Below, piece after piece: positions 1 to 9,773 of a stretch of DNA of 64,000 nucleotides. A program made the translations under genes and the position numbers. Where the stretch lies: NCBI RefSeq assembly GCF_011050055.1, contig NZ_DRGM01000037.1, forward strand, positions 41,399 to 105,398. Reading direction: 5' to 3'. Position 1 is the stretch's first letter. Each line of letters starts with the position of its first letter. The notes below the pieces were generated by a model that was not told the DNA's origin, made no database searches, and saw only the letters and a list, made by a program, of their open reading frames with translations. The DNA comes from Pseudoalteromonas prydzensis. GTDB lineage: Bacteria > Pseudomonadota > Gammaproteobacteria > Enterobacterales > Alteromonadaceae.

Positions 1-39
1 TACAAGTAATGCCAATAAAACTAAACTCTGTCTTAACAT
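1..39 (-). CDS. Partial exported protein, N-terminus only
   Basis: An ATG at 39 opens a frame that runs off the left edge. The 13 visible residues, MLRQSLVLLALLV, have the basic-then-hydrophobic shape of a signal peptide. A Shine-Dalgarno-like AAAGGA lies a few bases upstream and overlaps the ccmI stop, so the gene is probably co-transcribed with the ccm operon. The product cannot be identified from this fragment. Confidence 0.55.
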   Translation of the reverse strand, partial: MLRQSLVLLALLV

Positions 40-50
40 CTTTGATCCTT

Positions 51-1331
51 TTAAGGTATTAATTCATTGATAAGTAAATCATAAGCCTGAGTTTGGCTGC
101 GCTCTAAGACTTCAGAACGCCCTTCTAACTCACCCGTTGCAGGCATTACCGAGGCATCTTTTGAAATACGCGCGGTTAAAATTATTTGCTCAACACTTGA
201 AAGCGTTAATCCGGCAACCATGGCATTACTATCACTTAACTGCACTTCAATTGGAAAACGATAATCTGTCAACTTAACCACAGCTAATGGCATTGGCGGG
301 CCATTGGCAGCCTTAGCAAATACAAATAAGGTGCCTTGCGTTGGCAGCTTGTCTACAAGCTGTTGCGCAAGATCAACTGTGACTTTAATAGTACTCGTTT
401 GGGCTACGTTATTATCTTCGTCACTGCCCTGCTGAACTTGTTGCTGTGTATTTCCAGCAGTAATATTTTCTTCAATTTCAGTAATCCGCTGAGCAATCAT
501 GCTATAACGTGAGTCTTGCTTATCCATACTATTTAACAGTACTTCAAAAGCGGCTTTTGCTTGTAACCAATCATGACGTTCATAAGCAATTAACGCCAAC
601 AATGAAATAGCATCAAGGTTAGTTGGATCGTCTTTAAGCACTTTAGAGAGCATACCAGCAGCGCGGGTCATATTAGCATCGCTGCCCTCAAGTAATAACA
701 CTTGGCTATAACTGATCAGCACAGGCATATTGTCAGGATCCAGACGCAGCACTTTATCAAATGACTGTTGCGCCATATCGTATTCGTTCAGTGACATAGC
801 AACCCGGCCAAGTAACATCCAGGCCACTTGATCATCACCACTTTGGGCAAGTTTAGTACGTAACCCTAACGCAAATGCTTGCAATTCATTTTGGCTTAGA
901 GGCTCACCTTGTTGCATTACAGCTCGCTCACCGTAGGCAGGTAAATTATCCATCGCACTGTGCCAATTCTGCAATTGTTGCTGGGAGCCCGTCGCAGTAT
1001 AAAATATAACTGTAAACGCCACCAAAAAGGCACTGCCTGTTAATGCAAAGATACGGTTGTTACCTTTACTCATTAGCGACTTTTCAGGTGATAACTCATT
1101 CAGTAAACGGCGTTTAAGTTCAACCACCGATTCATCATGGTTAACTTGATCGATACGTTGCTCTGACAAATCGTTCGCCAACTCACCAAGACGCTGATGA
1201 AAAATAGCAATAAGCTCTGAGTTAGCATTGTAAGTAAGGCTTTGTACGCGCTCTTTACTCAAAAAAGGCAGAGCAACAAACGCCACAGCTAATAAGGTTA
1301 ATAATACAAAAGCAACCCACATTAGTATCAT
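51..1331 (-). CDS. ccmI: Cytochrome c maturation protein CcmI
   Basis: Inner-membrane component of the haem ligation complex that holds apocytochrome c for CcmF/CcmH. The 426 residues begin with a membrane segment (about 3-22). A second segment lies at about 93-112, followed by tetratricopeptide repeats at roughly 165-290, where pairs such as AWMLLGRVAM and YDMAQQSFDKVLRLDPDN are visible. A beta-rich periplasmic C-terminal domain comes last. It is the last ccm gene of the operon, and its start directly abuts the ccmH stop. In E. coli this protein is fused to CcmH; here the two are separate, as in Pseudomonas. Confidence 0.93.
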   Translation of the reverse strand: MILMWVAFVLLTLLAVAFVALPFLSKERVQSLTYNANSELIAIFHQRLGELANDLSEQRIDQVNHDESVVELKRRLLNELSPEKSLMSKGNNRIFALTGSAFLVAFTVIFYTATGSQQQLQNWHSAMDNLPAYGERAVMQQGEPLSQNELQAFALGLRTKLAQSGDDQVAWMLLGRVAMSLNEYDMAQQSFDKVLRLDPDNMPVLISYSQVLLLEGSDANMTRAAGMLSKVLKDDPTNLDAISLLALIAYERHDWLQAKAAFEVLLNSMDKQDSRYSMIAQRITEIEENITAGNTQQQVQQGSDEDNNVAQTSTIKVTVDLAQQLVDKLPTQGTLFVFAKAANGPPMPLAVVKLTDYRFPIEVQLSDSNAMVAGLTLSSVEQIILTARISKDASVMPATGELEGRSEVLERSQTQAYDLLINELIP

Positions 1332-1793
1332 TTAAATCTGCTCCTGACGTTCGTTTTGCGCAATGAGCTTGGCTAATTGCGCTTCATCTTGCTCACTCCA
1401 TGTTTGTTTAACCGCGGCCTTTCGTTGCCGAAAAATAATAAACCCAAAACCAAATACCACAATCAATATCGGTAAGACCCACAACACCAATGTTGCTGGT
1501 GTAACAGGAGGGTCGTAATGAACAAAATAACCATAACGGTCAATCATATATGCAATCACATCGTCTTTCGATTTGCCCTCTTTCACTAAAGCTAATACTT
1601 TTTCGCGAAGATCTTTAGCAACCACGGCATCTGAATCGGCAATATTTTGATTCTGACATTTAGGGCAACGTAATTCTTTGGTCAACTCTGAAAAGCGTTG
1701 TGCTTGTTCATTGTTATCAAACTGATAACGGTCTTGTTCAGCCATAGCGATGCCACTGATAAGCATGATCAATACAACTAAAAAATATTTCAT
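1332..1793 (-). CDS. ccmH: Cytochrome c maturation protein CcmH (CcmL-type thiol oxidoreductase)
   Basis: Periplasmic thiol-disulphide protein that keeps the CXXCH cysteines of apocytochrome c reduced for haem attachment. It has a signal sequence (residues 1-18), the family motif LRCPKCQNQ with redox cysteines C43 and C46, and a C-terminal membrane anchor at about 101-121. At 153 residues it has the usual size of the single-domain form. Its start overlaps the ccmG stop by four bases (ATGA-type coupling), and ccmI follows immediately. Confidence 0.95.
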   Translation of the reverse strand: MKYFLVVLIMLISGIAMAEQDRYQFDNNEQAQRFSELTKELRCPKCQNQNIADSDAVVAKDLREKVLALVKEGKSKDDVIAYMIDRYGYFVHYDPPVTPATLVLWVLPILIVVFGFGFIIFRQRKAAVKQTWSEQDEAQLAKLIAQNERQEQI

Positions 1794-2362
1794 GGCTGTA
1801 ACTCCTGCATTAAGGGCGCAAATTTAGCACGCCAGACTCGCGGGTTTATATCGCCGGTGTGATGCAATAAAATAGTGCCTTTACTGTCCACTAAAAAAGT
1901 CTCCGGCGCACCCGACACACCTAGATCAAGGGATAAAGTGCGGTGTAAATCAAGAATATTAAACTGATACGGATCACCGGCCCGACTTAGCATTGACTTA
2001 ACTTCTTCACGCAGCGCTGGCAAATCAAATTCACCATCAAAATCGGCATCATAACTTTGCACATAGTAAAGCCCGATAATTTTAACGCCTTGCTCACGCA
2101 ATTGGCTTAAATAATCTAATTCAGCTAAACAAGTAGGACACCAAGTGCCCCAGACATTAAGTAAATAGACATCGCCTTTTAATTGGCTATCCTGCCAACG
2201 CTTTGAGTCCTGCATTAAATCAGGTAAATCAAAAGCTGGCATTGGCTGACCTAAACGGCCAGTTTGCAGTTCTCGAGGATTAGAAAACAAACCTTGGAAT
2301 AAAAACACACATACTAAAGCAAATGCTAGCAGCGGTATCAGCGCTAATAATTTGCGATTCAT
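1790..2362 (-). CDS. ccmG: Thiol:disulphide interchange protein CcmG/DsbE
   Basis: Membrane-anchored periplasmic thioredoxin-like protein that passes electrons from DsbD/CcdA to CcmH and apocytochrome c. An N-terminal anchor (about 5-25) is followed by a thioredoxin fold with active site WGTWCPTC (C75, C78) and a cis-proline segment near GAPETFLVD. The acidic groove typical of CcmG is not obvious without alignment. Start and stop overlap ccmF and ccmH by four bases each, so translation is probably coupled. Confidence 0.95.
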   Translation of the reverse strand: MNRKLLALIPLLAFALVCVFLFQGLFSNPRELQTGRLGQPMPAFDLPDLMQDSKRWQDSQLKGDVYLLNVWGTWCPTCLAELDYLSQLREQGVKIIGLYYVQSYDADFDGEFDLPALREEVKSMLSRAGDPYQFNILDLHRTLSLDLGVSGAPETFLVDSKGTILLHHTGDINPRVWRAKFAPLMQELQP

Positions 2363-4326
2363 ACTAACTGCTCCTCTGATTTATCAGACTTCTTTTTGCT
2401 CGTGCGATAGCGTCGATCACCCAAAATCATAAAGCCAGCGAGTGAAATCAACACACCACCAATCCACATCCAACGTACATAGGGTTTATGATAAATTCGC
2501 AGTGACCAACCACCGTTACTTAACTGCTCACCCAACGCCAAATATAAATCGCGGGTAAAACCAGCATCAATTGCCGCTTCAGTCATAAATTGCATACCAA
2601 TATCATAGCGGCGCTTTTCAGCATGCAATACGGTAACTAGCTTATCATTTTTCAGGACACTCACTTCTCCCGCATGGCCACTGTAGTTTGCCCCACGAAT
2701 AGTATTCACCCCTTCAAAACGATACTGGTATTGATTTAACTCTACGATCTCGCCCGGTTTCATTGAGACATCACGCTCAACAGAATACGCCGAGGTTAAC
2801 GTAACGCCCGCAATAACAAAAGCGATACCAATATGACCTAACACCATTGCCCAATAACTAAGCGCTAGCCTTTTAAGGCCTTGGCTAAAATTAGTTTGTA
2901 CGGTTGCTTTAACATACAAGTCAACACCGGTAGTCACCACAATCCATACCGCAAGTGTGGTTGCCAATAACGTTAAAGGTGCAACAACGGCATAGCTTGA
3001 ATACAACCAAGTGGCTGTTATAACAATGCTTATTAGCGCAGCAGTAAGTAATTTATTTTGCAAAAAAGACCACTTATTTTGCTTCCAACGTAGCAAAGGC
3101 CCTATGCCCATTAGAATGGCAAACGGTACCAAAAGAATGGCAAACATTTTATTAAAAAACGGTTCGCCAATTGAAATGCTGCCTAAGCCCATTTCTTTAT
3201 GCACCATAGGTAATAAAGTACCCAGTAACACAATAAAAGTAGCCACCACTAAAAATATATTATTGAGCCATAATGCCACTTCACGTGATACCAGCTTATA
3301 ACGTCCTTCACTGCGCACTTGCGATACTCTAAAGGCGTATAACGTTAATGCGCCACCGACGACGATCGCTAAAAACGCTAAGATAAATAACCCGCGATCA
3401 GGGTCGGTTGCAAAGGCATGTACAGACACGATAATGCCAGAGCGAACAATAAATGTGCCCAGTAAACTCAATGAAAATGCCGCTATAGCAAGTAGTACTG
3501 TCCATGATTTGAACACACCGCGTTTTTCAGTTACCGACAATGAGTGCAATAATGCCGTTGCCACAAGCCATGGCATGAGTGATGCGTTTTCAACGGGATC
3601 CCAGAACCACCAACCGCCCCAGCCAAGCTCAGAATAAGCCCACCAGCTACCAATTGTGATGCCTAAGGTTAAAAAGCCCCACGCAGTCATAGTCCACGGA
3701 CGTGACCATTTAGCCCAGGTATTATCTAGCTTACCGGTTAATAACGCTGCAATAGCAAATGAAAATGACACAGATAGTCCCACATAGCCCATATACAGCA
3801 AAGGCGGATGGATGATCATGCCAGGGTCTTGCAATAACGGGTTGAGGTCGCGACCTTCAACAGGAAAATACGGCAGTAATAATTCAAACGGGTTCGACAT
3901 CCACAGGGTATAAAGCATAAAGCCAACCCCTAAAAAGCCTAACACGCCCAGTACACGTGCTCGCAATATCCAAGGTAGTGAGTTAGAACGCACCGCAACG
4001 ACTGCAGTCCAACCTGCTTGCATCACTAACCATAACAAAATAGCGCCTTCATGGCCGCCCCAAGTCGAAGTGATTTTATAATACCAAGGTAAAGTACTGC
4101 TGGAATGATACGCTACGTATGCAACAGTAAAGTCATCAGTTAAACTTGCGTAAATAAGGGCTGCGAATGCCAACAGCACAAATACAAATTGGCCAACGGC
4201 TAATGAAGGCGCTGCACGCATTAGTCGTAAATTACCAGTATATGCGCCCCATAAAGGAAAAATACACAATAAAACACTCAGCACCATGGCCAGTGTTAGG
4301 GAAAAATAACCGATTTCTGGGATCAT
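2359..4326 (-). CDS. ccmF: Haem lyase subunit CcmF
   Basis: Polytopic inner-membrane protein of the haem lyase, which takes haem from holo-CcmE and ligates it to apocytochrome c. Many hydrophobic helices span the protein. The tryptophan-rich haem-handling motif GGWWFWDPVENASLMPW lies near residue 240, and a large periplasmic loop precedes the last helix. The start chosen is the ATG at 4326, directly after the ccmE stop (TAAGATG), because CcmF proteins usually begin MIPEIG or MMPEIG. An in-frame GTG at 4338 would add four residues. Confidence 0.95.
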   Translation of the reverse strand: MIPEIGYFSLTLAMVLSVLLCIFPLWGAYTGNLRLMRAAPSLAVGQFVFVLLAFAALIYASLTDDFTVAYVAYHSSSTLPWYYKITSTWGGHEGAILLWLVMQAGWTAVVAVRSNSLPWILRARVLGVLGFLGVGFMLYTLWMSNPFELLLPYFPVEGRDLNPLLQDPGMIIHPPLLYMGYVGLSVSFSFAIAALLTGKLDNTWAKWSRPWTMTAWGFLTLGITIGSWWAYSELGWGGWWFWDPVENASLMPWLVATALLHSLSVTEKRGVFKSWTVLLAIAAFSLSLLGTFIVRSGIIVSVHAFATDPDRGLFILAFLAIVVGGALTLYAFRVSQVRSEGRYKLVSREVALWLNNIFLVVATFIVLLGTLLPMVHKEMGLGSISIGEPFFNKMFAILLVPFAILMGIGPLLRWKQNKWSFLQNKLLTAALISIVITATWLYSSYAVVAPLTLLATTLAVWIVVTTGVDLYVKATVQTNFSQGLKRLALSYWAMVLGHIGIAFVIAGVTLTSAYSVERDVSMKPGEIVELNQYQYRFEGVNTIRGANYSGHAGEVSVLKNDKLVTVLHAEKRRYDIGMQFMTEAAIDAGFTRDLYLALGEQLSNGGWSLRIYHKPYVRWMWIGGVLISLAGFMILGDRRYRTSKKKSDKSEEQLV

Positions 4327-4327
4327 C

Positions 4328-4807
4328 TTAATTGCCACTTTCTAAGTTATATTTAGGTTTCTCATGTTTGATTCCCTTTACCGCTTCAGCAACTTCAGCT
4401 GGCATGTATTCTTCATCATGCTTTGCCAATACTTCAAACGCTTCAATTACATTCGGTTCAACCAACACCCCTTGCGCCACAATCCCTTGTCCCTCACGAA
4501 ATAAATCCGGCAAAATACCTTGGTATTTAATCGTGACTAAAGGGCCAGTATCAATTAATTTAAAGCTGACTTGTAAGCTGGTTTCATCTCTGATCACAGA
4601 GCCTGGAACCACCATGCCACCAATACGTAATTTTTGACCAATATGTGGTTTTTCTTTAGCTGGGCCTTTACCTTCGACTAATTCACTCGGGGTATAAAAT
4701 AAATTAATGTTCTCTTGCAGCGCATACAGCACTAAACCAATTGCAGCCCCAACACCAAATACAATGGCTGCTACAGCTAACAGACGTTTTTTGCGTCTTG
4801 GATTCAT
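4328..4807 (-). CDS. ccmE: Haem chaperone CcmE
   Basis: Periplasmic, membrane-anchored chaperone that binds haem covalently through a histidine and delivers it to CcmF. The N-terminal basic stretch and single membrane segment (about 9-29) precede an OB-fold domain. The haem-binding histidine is H130 in [11 protein letters not shown], the same number as in E. coli, and is followed by the conserved tyrosine. The 159-residue length is normal. Its start overlaps the end of ccmD by four bases. Confidence 0.96.
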   Translation of the reverse strand: MNPRRKKRLLAVAAIVFGVGAAIGLVLYALQENINLFYTPSELVEGKGPAKEKPHIGQKLRIGGMVVPGSVIRDETSLQVSFKLIDTGPLVTIKYQGILPDLFREGQGIVAQGVLVEPNVIEAFEVLAKHDEEYMPAEVAEAVKGIKHEKPKYNLESGN

Positions 4808-5007
4808 AGTTGTTGCTCCTGTTTAGCCTGCTGAATACGCGCTTCTCGTTCAGCTTGTTGCTGCACAGAAGCCATAATGCGCTTGGTATCATTTAAAGAA
4901 CTAACTAAAATACCTAACAAAATCAATGCACATGTACCAAAAGAGAGCCATACATAAAAACCATAGCCGCCCATGGCAATAAAATCAGAAAAAGAATCAA
5001 ACTGCAT
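4804..5007 (-). CDS. ccmD: Haem exporter accessory protein CcmD
   Basis: Small single-span membrane protein that helps release holo-CcmE from the CcmABC complex. The 67 residues show the usual layout: an amphipathic start ending in the typical [12 protein letters not shown] segment, one transmembrane helix at about 16-37, then a charged, Gln-rich cytoplasmic tail. It sits between ccmC and ccmE, as in most ccm operons. Confidence 0.92.
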   Translation of the reverse strand: MQFDSFSDFIAMGGYGFYVWLSFGTCALILLGILVSSLNDTKRIMASVQQQAEREARIQQAKQEQQL

Positions 5008-5009
5008 AA

Positions 5010-5747
5010 CTAGCCCCTATTTAACAACTGACGCACCCAAGGGCGGTGCTTCTCACGTTGTAAAATTTCATTTTTAAGACGCATCAACGTCACCGTACCA
5101 ACAAAACCAGCGAAGGCGACTATATTTACCATTAATGGCCAAAACATACTTGAATCAATAGCTTTCGTGTCAAACTTAGTAATAGTGGCACCTTGATGCA
5201 GGGTGTTCCACCACTCAACCGAAAAATGGATAATTGGCAGATTAATAACCCCGACAATCGCCAAAATAGCTGCAGCACGACCCGCTGCTTTTTTATCTTC
5301 AAAGGCATGGTATAAAGACAACACACCTAAATATAAAAATAATAGAATGAGCTCAGAGGTAAGCCGTGCATCCCACACCCACCATGCCCCCCACATAGGT
5401 TTGCCCCATGCAGCGCCGGTGATTAATGCGATGGCTGTCACACAAGCACCAACAGGTGCAATAGCAATCACTGCCAATTCAGCATTACGAAGTTGCCATA
5501 CTAAAGCGATCACTGCCGCAATCGCCATCGATGAATAAGCCCCCATCGATAGGATCGCTGAAGGGACATGAATAAAAATGATACGATAACTGTCTTTTTG
5601 CTGATAGTCGGCAGGCGCATAGGCTAACCCCCAGACCCAACCAACGAGCATACAGACAACCGTTATCACGGCAAAATAGGGCAGTAACGTATTACATAAT
5701 TGATATGCACGATCTGCTTTAGCGTAGGGATGTAACCACTTCCACAT
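5010..5747 (-). CDS. ccmC: Haem exporter membrane protein CcmC
   Basis: Inner-membrane haem-handling protein that loads haem onto CcmE. About six hydrophobic helices are visible, and the tryptophan-rich motif GAWWVWDARLTSELIL lies between two of them in the periplasmic loop. The length of 245 residues is normal. It lies two bases upstream of ccmD and just downstream of ccmB in a tightly packed operon. Confidence 0.96.
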   Translation of the reverse strand: MWKWLHPYAKADRAYQLCNTLLPYFAVITVVCMLVGWVWGLAYAPADYQQKDSYRIIFIHVPSAILSMGAYSSMAIAAVIALVWQLRNAELAVIAIAPVGACVTAIALITGAAWGKPMWGAWWVWDARLTSELILLFLYLGVLSLYHAFEDKKAAGRAAAILAIVGVINLPIIHFSVEWWNTLHQGATITKFDTKAIDSSMFWPLMVNIVAFAGFVGTVTLMRLKNEILQREKHRPWVRQLLNRG

Positions 5748-5748
5748 A

Positions 5749-6435
5749 TTAACTTACACTCACTTTCAATGCTGACGATATGGCGATTGGTGCGCTGATA
5801 ATAGCAATGACGAGCATCGCACCAAGAATAGCAAGCTGACCACTATAATCCAGCGACATAGTGCTGGTATCAATAGCGGACGTTGCAAAAATTAACACTG
5901 GGATATACAAAGGTAATACGAGCAAACTCATCAAAATGCCCCCTTTTTGTAACCCCACGGTAAGCCCAGCACCAATGGCGCCGATAAAACTAAGTAATGG
6001 TGTACCTAACAATAAAGTAAGCACAGTCGCTATTAACGCTTGATTGTCTAGGTTTAGCAACAGTGCAAACAGCGGTGTCATTAACACCAGTGGTAAGCCA
6101 GTAATCAACCAATGGGCGACGACTTTGCCAAGTACTGTTAGCGGTAACGGATATGATGAAGCAATTAATTGCTCTAAACTACCATCATTAAAATCATCAC
6201 GAAATAACTTATCTAACCCTAACATGGTTGATAGTAATGCAGCGACCCAAATAATGCCCGGCGCCATACGCGCAAGAAGACCCGGTTCAGGGCCAATCGC
6301 TAGCGGGAATAAAGTAATAACAATCAAAAAGAACAAAATGGGATTAACAATTTCAGCACGCTGGCGAAAGGCCAACTGTAAGTCTTTTTTACAAACGGCA
6401 CTAAACAGCTGCCAATATGAATGTTGGCGTAACAT
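5749..6435 (-). CDS. ccmB: Haem exporter permease CcmB
   Basis: Membrane subunit of the CcmAB transporter, which powers release of haem-loaded CcmE. The 228 residues form about six helices, with the family segment FRDDFNDGSLEQLIASSYPL between the second and third. Its start overlaps the last base of ccmA and its stop lies just before ccmC, so the genes are translated as one block. Confidence 0.95.
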   Translation of the reverse strand: MLRQHSYWQLFSAVCKKDLQLAFRQRAEIVNPILFFLIVITLFPLAIGPEPGLLARMAPGIIWVAALLSTMLGLDKLFRDDFNDGSLEQLIASSYPLPLTVLGKVVAHWLITGLPLVLMTPLFALLLNLDNQALIATVLTLLLGTPLLSFIGAIGAGLTVGLQKGGILMSLLVLPLYIPVLIFATSAIDTSTMSLDYSGQLAILGAMLVIAIISAPIAISSALKVSVS

Positions 6436-7055
6436 CAGTGTCGGTACTCCAGCGTCACGGTTTGTAACTGTGCAAAGTGGGTAGTTAAGTCTTGATGGGT
6501 GGTTAATAAAATCGCCCCACCTTGCTCAAGGTGAGTTAAAAATCGTTGTTGTAAAAACGCAACACCGGCTTTATCTAGCGCTGTAAAAGGTTCATCAAGT
6601 ACCCATAACTTCGCATCATTAAGCCACAGTCGAATCAATGCAACACGGCGCTGTTGCCCTGCTGATAAAGTACGCACTGGCACATCTTCAAGGCCGACTA
6701 AACCAATTTTAGCCAGTAACGGATACAGGTCTTGAGCGGTGTTATAACCTTGTATTTGCAACCAAAAGCGTAGATTTTCAATCGCACTCAGTTGGTTATT
6801 TACGCCGGTTTTATGACCGATAAACAATAACTCACGGGCAAACTCATCATAATTTTTTACAATCGATTCACCCTGCCACATCACTTGCCCTTCATCAGGC
6901 GCAGAAAAACCCGCAATTATACGCAATAATGATGTTTTACCAGCCCCGTTTGGGCCTGCTAATTGCATGATTTGACCTGATTTCAAGCGGAAATTAAGAT
7001 CCGCAAACAAACAACGGTCTTGCTTGATGCAGGTGACGGACTTAATGTGTAACAA
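6435..7055 (-). CDS. ccmA: Haem exporter ATP-binding protein CcmA
   Basis: ATPase subunit of CcmAB. It has Walker A (AGPNGAGKTSLL, about residues 33-44), the ABC signature LSAGQQRRVALIRL, and Walker B WVLDEPFTALD. The length of 206 residues fits the family. The only plausible start is a rare TTG at 7055: an in-frame TAG lies just upstream and no ATG falls between. An AGAGA stretch precedes it at a long spacing. It is the first gene of the ccm operon. Confidence 0.94.
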   Translation of the reverse strand: MLHIKSVTCIKQDRCLFADLNFRLKSGQIMQLAGPNGAGKTSLLRIIAGFSAPDEGQVMWQGESIVKNYDEFARELLFIGHKTGVNNQLSAIENLRFWLQIQGYNTAQDLYPLLAKIGLVGLEDVPVRTLSAGQQRRVALIRLWLNDAKLWVLDEPFTALDKAGVAFLQQRFLTHLEQGGAILLTTHQDLTTHFAQLQTVTLEYRH

Positions 7056-7157
7056 GATGATGATTCTCTATACCCAAAATTAGGCGTTAGTCTAGCATAA
7101 TGATAGGGTAATACGAATAATGCTTTACACCGATTAATGAAAACTTGATGTAAAATA
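7056..7157. promoter_or_regulatory. Divergent promoter region ccmA / fliK-like gene
   Basis: This 102-base AT-rich gap separates the leftward ccm operon from the rightward FliK-like gene and must hold promoters for both. TA-rich minus-10-like stretches occur on each strand. No convincing sigma-54 (GG-N10-GC) or FliA element was found, so sigma-70 control is the default guess. Confidence 0.4.
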
Positions 7158-9770
7158 ATGAATAAACCTACACAGATAACATTAGCCAATTCGCTTTCTG
7201 TCAGTCATTCGTCGCACAATGGCGCAGGACAGCAAATACCAGTTCTGGGCGAACAAACGCTCAGTGCCAAAAATATTGTATTTGCTAAAGGCTCAGTGCA
7301 GCTGGAAGTGTACGTTGACAAACATTGGCAAACATTACGCTTAGCTACCACTGAGTCGCAAAGTACCCCAGCAAGAATTGCCAGTGCCGATATTCAACTT
7401 AGTCATGATGGTAAGCAACTGACTATTTTGCCAACACAAACAGCAATAAGTCTGCATCAAACAAAGCAATTACAAAGCATTTTAAATTTTATCAACAGCG
7501 GTGATCAACTCAACAATAAGCCATTGTCATTACAAATTATTTTACAGCCTGCTGCAAAATTACTATTAAACCAATTAGATGCCAGTATTCCTGTTAATAA
7601 AGAACTCGCACAACTATTACATAATGAAACAGGGCTGAAAGCCATTATCACCCCAAACAGTCGCAATTTTACCTTGAGTATAGTTAACCGTTTTGCTGAT
7701 ACTTTGCACCAACAACCAATCAGCCAAGCAAAACTTGCGGTTTGGTTAACTAAGCTGGTACCGCAAGGGCAACTTCAGTTAGATAAAAACACGATAACCC
7801 TGAGTTTTAATAATTATAACGGTAATCTCAAACTGACTGTGCCGCCCAGCAATAACCAACTTCACAGCCAACACCAAGCCAATACAGTGGCGCAAAAAGT
7901 ACAACTCATCGCTGTTAATGAACAACTTATAATCAAAACACAACAACCTAAAATAGCTTTGTTGCTAAAAAATTCATTAACCCACACTTTTCAGGCACTG
8001 GTACAGAAAAGCCAACTATCAACACCGACAAATTTTCCTACAACGCCAGTCAGCCCATCACTAGTCAGTAGCAGTCCGATCAGCTCGTGGCTACAGCACA
8101 GTTTTGCCGATTTAAAAACCCGTATCAACGATGCAGTACGCTATTTTGAAAGTAAACCATTTAGTCAGCTTAGCCCAAGCAGCGCTAAACCTAGTATGGC
8201 GACCTCAACCCAGCGGCTAATACAGGCGCCACAAACAGAGCAAACCTTGTTGCCAAAATCGTTAACGCGAATAAACCTTGCGGCACTGGCAGTTAACCAT
8301 CCCCAGCCATTGCAAGCAGATATAAGTCAAGCGACATCATTACCTAAAAACTTTCATCAAGCCCCCCCATTGGTGCAGATATTCCAGCAATTAAAAGCGG
8401 GCTTAGCCAGCATTACACAAGCAATACAATTACCCATGGCAGTAGCCGCCCCACTGCAGCCAAATAAAACGGCACTGACTGAACCAGTACATAAAAATAC
8501 ACCAGCAACGACTGAGCAAACTAAGGCTACATCGGCAGTTAATTCACAAAATATTGCTGTTACATCACCACAAAAACAGCAACAAGCTGGCCCTTTACTA
8601 TCCAGCTCAAACCCAAGCAGTGACAGTAAACCTATTGGCACGGCAACTAACCACGGCGAAGCTCTCGCAAAAACAGTAAAAAACGCTGTTGCAGATCAAA
8701 GCATCCAAAAAAATGACGTGCAACCACCACTGCTTGCAACCACAGCTAAAGTGAGTACTAACAAAACAGAGCAACTCGCAGCACTTTCATTACCCACGCA
8801 GTTAAAAGGGCCGCTTACAACAGGTTTACCAATCAGTCAGTTAAGCTTGCCACTAGAAGCCAAATTGCTGGCGTCGCTACTAAAAACTCCTCTCGAAAAA
8901 CCATTACCTAATTTTAACATCTCCGCAGCCCGTGATAAGCAGCAAGTCGCGGCGCAAATCGATAAATTTATCAATACTAAAGTCAGTGATAATGTTGATT
9001 TGAATCGATTAGTTAATCAGGCTTTTAGCCGGATGATTGATAGTCAATCGCTGCAACCGTTAACCATTCAACGAGAAATACTCAGCGTTTTGCGCCCTGA
9101 AAGCTTAACCCCAAGTGCGCTGCAAAATAGTTTTAGCCAATCCCTTGAACACTTAGCGGTGGGTATTTTAGCCACCCCAAGCTTGGCGAATATCAGTGCC
9201 TTAAATTTTAACAGTCAAAGTTCATTAGATGCCCTACTACAAGTATTAGTACCAAACTTTAAAGCGACTAATCCGCAAAAACTCCAAGAGCAATTACTGC
9301 AACCGCAATCACAAGCATTGGCCGCGGAGCTGAGCCAAATAAAAACGGCAATCAGCCAAGTTAATAGTACTCCTATTAATCAGCAGTCGGATACAAATCC
9401 GTTGGTACAGTTTTTATTACCGATGCGACTGCCACCGGACACTGCACAAACCGAAATATCATTAGGACAATATAAAAAACCCAGTAAAGATCAACTCGAA
9501 GGAAAAAATGTTTGGTTTGTCCGGCTTAATTTTGATTATGCCGAGCTGGGTCAGTTGCAGATCACCGCAGAGTTGATGGATAAGGCACTCGATTGCCAAT
9601 TGCTGGCATCAAGCCAAGAGGTTACAGCAATGGCGCATCCTCACCTTGAAAGTCTGCGCCATAAACTCACTGCTCATGGCTTACAGGTAGGCGAACTGGC
9701 ACTTAGTCAAGGCGCGCCACAACACCAAGCATTTTACCAATCCCATGCCATTATTAATATAAAGGTTTAG
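7158..9770 (+). CDS. FliK-type hook-length control-like protein (Flg_hook domain)
   Basis: An 870-residue protein with a long, low-complexity, Gln/Ser/Thr/Pro-rich body and a compact C-terminal domain (about 770-860). That domain resembles the FliK C-terminal (Flg_hook) domain, with WFVRLNFDYAELGQLQITAEL and a stretch matching the usual LPRLRELL...GIELGE region. It is distinct from the fliK gene in the main flagellar locus. The next gene, four bases on, is a stand-alone homologue of the FlhB C-terminal domain, the partner FliK talks to. Bacillus has a similar pair, ylqG-ylqH. No good Shine-Dalgarno precedes the ATG. The function is inferred from the domain and the pairing only. Confidence 0.75.
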   Translation: MNKPTQITLANSLSVSHSSHNGAGQQIPVLGEQTLSAKNIVFAKGSVQLEVYVDKHWQTLRLATTESQSTPARIASADIQLSHDGKQLTILPTQTAISLHQTKQLQSILNFINSGDQLNNKPLSLQIILQPAAKLLLNQLDASIPVNKELAQLLHNETGLKAIITPNSRNFTLSIVNRFADTLHQQPISQAKLAVWLTKLVPQGQLQLDKNTITLSFNNYNGNLKLTVPPSNNQLHSQHQANTVAQKVQLIAVNEQLIIKTQQPKIALLLKNSLTHTFQALVQKSQLSTPTNFPTTPVSPSLVSSSPISSWLQHSFADLKTRINDAVRYFESKPFSQLSPSSAKPSMATSTQRLIQAPQTEQTLLPKSLTRINLAALAVNHPQPLQADISQATSLPKNFHQAPPLVQIFQQLKAGLASITQAIQLPMAVAAPLQPNKTALTEPVHKNTPATTEQTKATSAVNSQNIAVTSPQKQQQAGPLLSSSNPSSDSKPIGTATNHGEALAKTVKNAVADQSIQKNDVQPPLLATTAKVSTNKTEQLAALSLPTQLKGPLTTGLPISQLSLPLEAKLLASLLKTPLEKPLPNFNISAARDKQQVAAQIDKFINTKVSDNVDLNRLVNQAFSRMIDSQSLQPLTIQREILSVLRPESLTPSALQNSFSQSLEHLAVGILATPSLANISALNFNSQSSLDALLQVLVPNFKATNPQKLQEQLLQPQSQALAAELSQIKTAISQVNSTPINQQSDTNPLVQFLLPMRLPPDTAQTEISLGQYKKPSKDQLEGKNVWFVRLNFDYAELGQLQITAELMDKALDCQLLASSQEVTAMAHPHLESLRHKLTAHGLQVGELALSQGAPQHQAFYQSHAIINIKV

Positions 9771-9773
9771 ACT

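Noticed and set aside
8357..8641. A minus-strand frame of 94 codons opposite the FliK-like gene
   Set aside because: Cys/Ala/Val-rich antisense of a Gln/Thr/Pro-rich region, with no start signal or homology.
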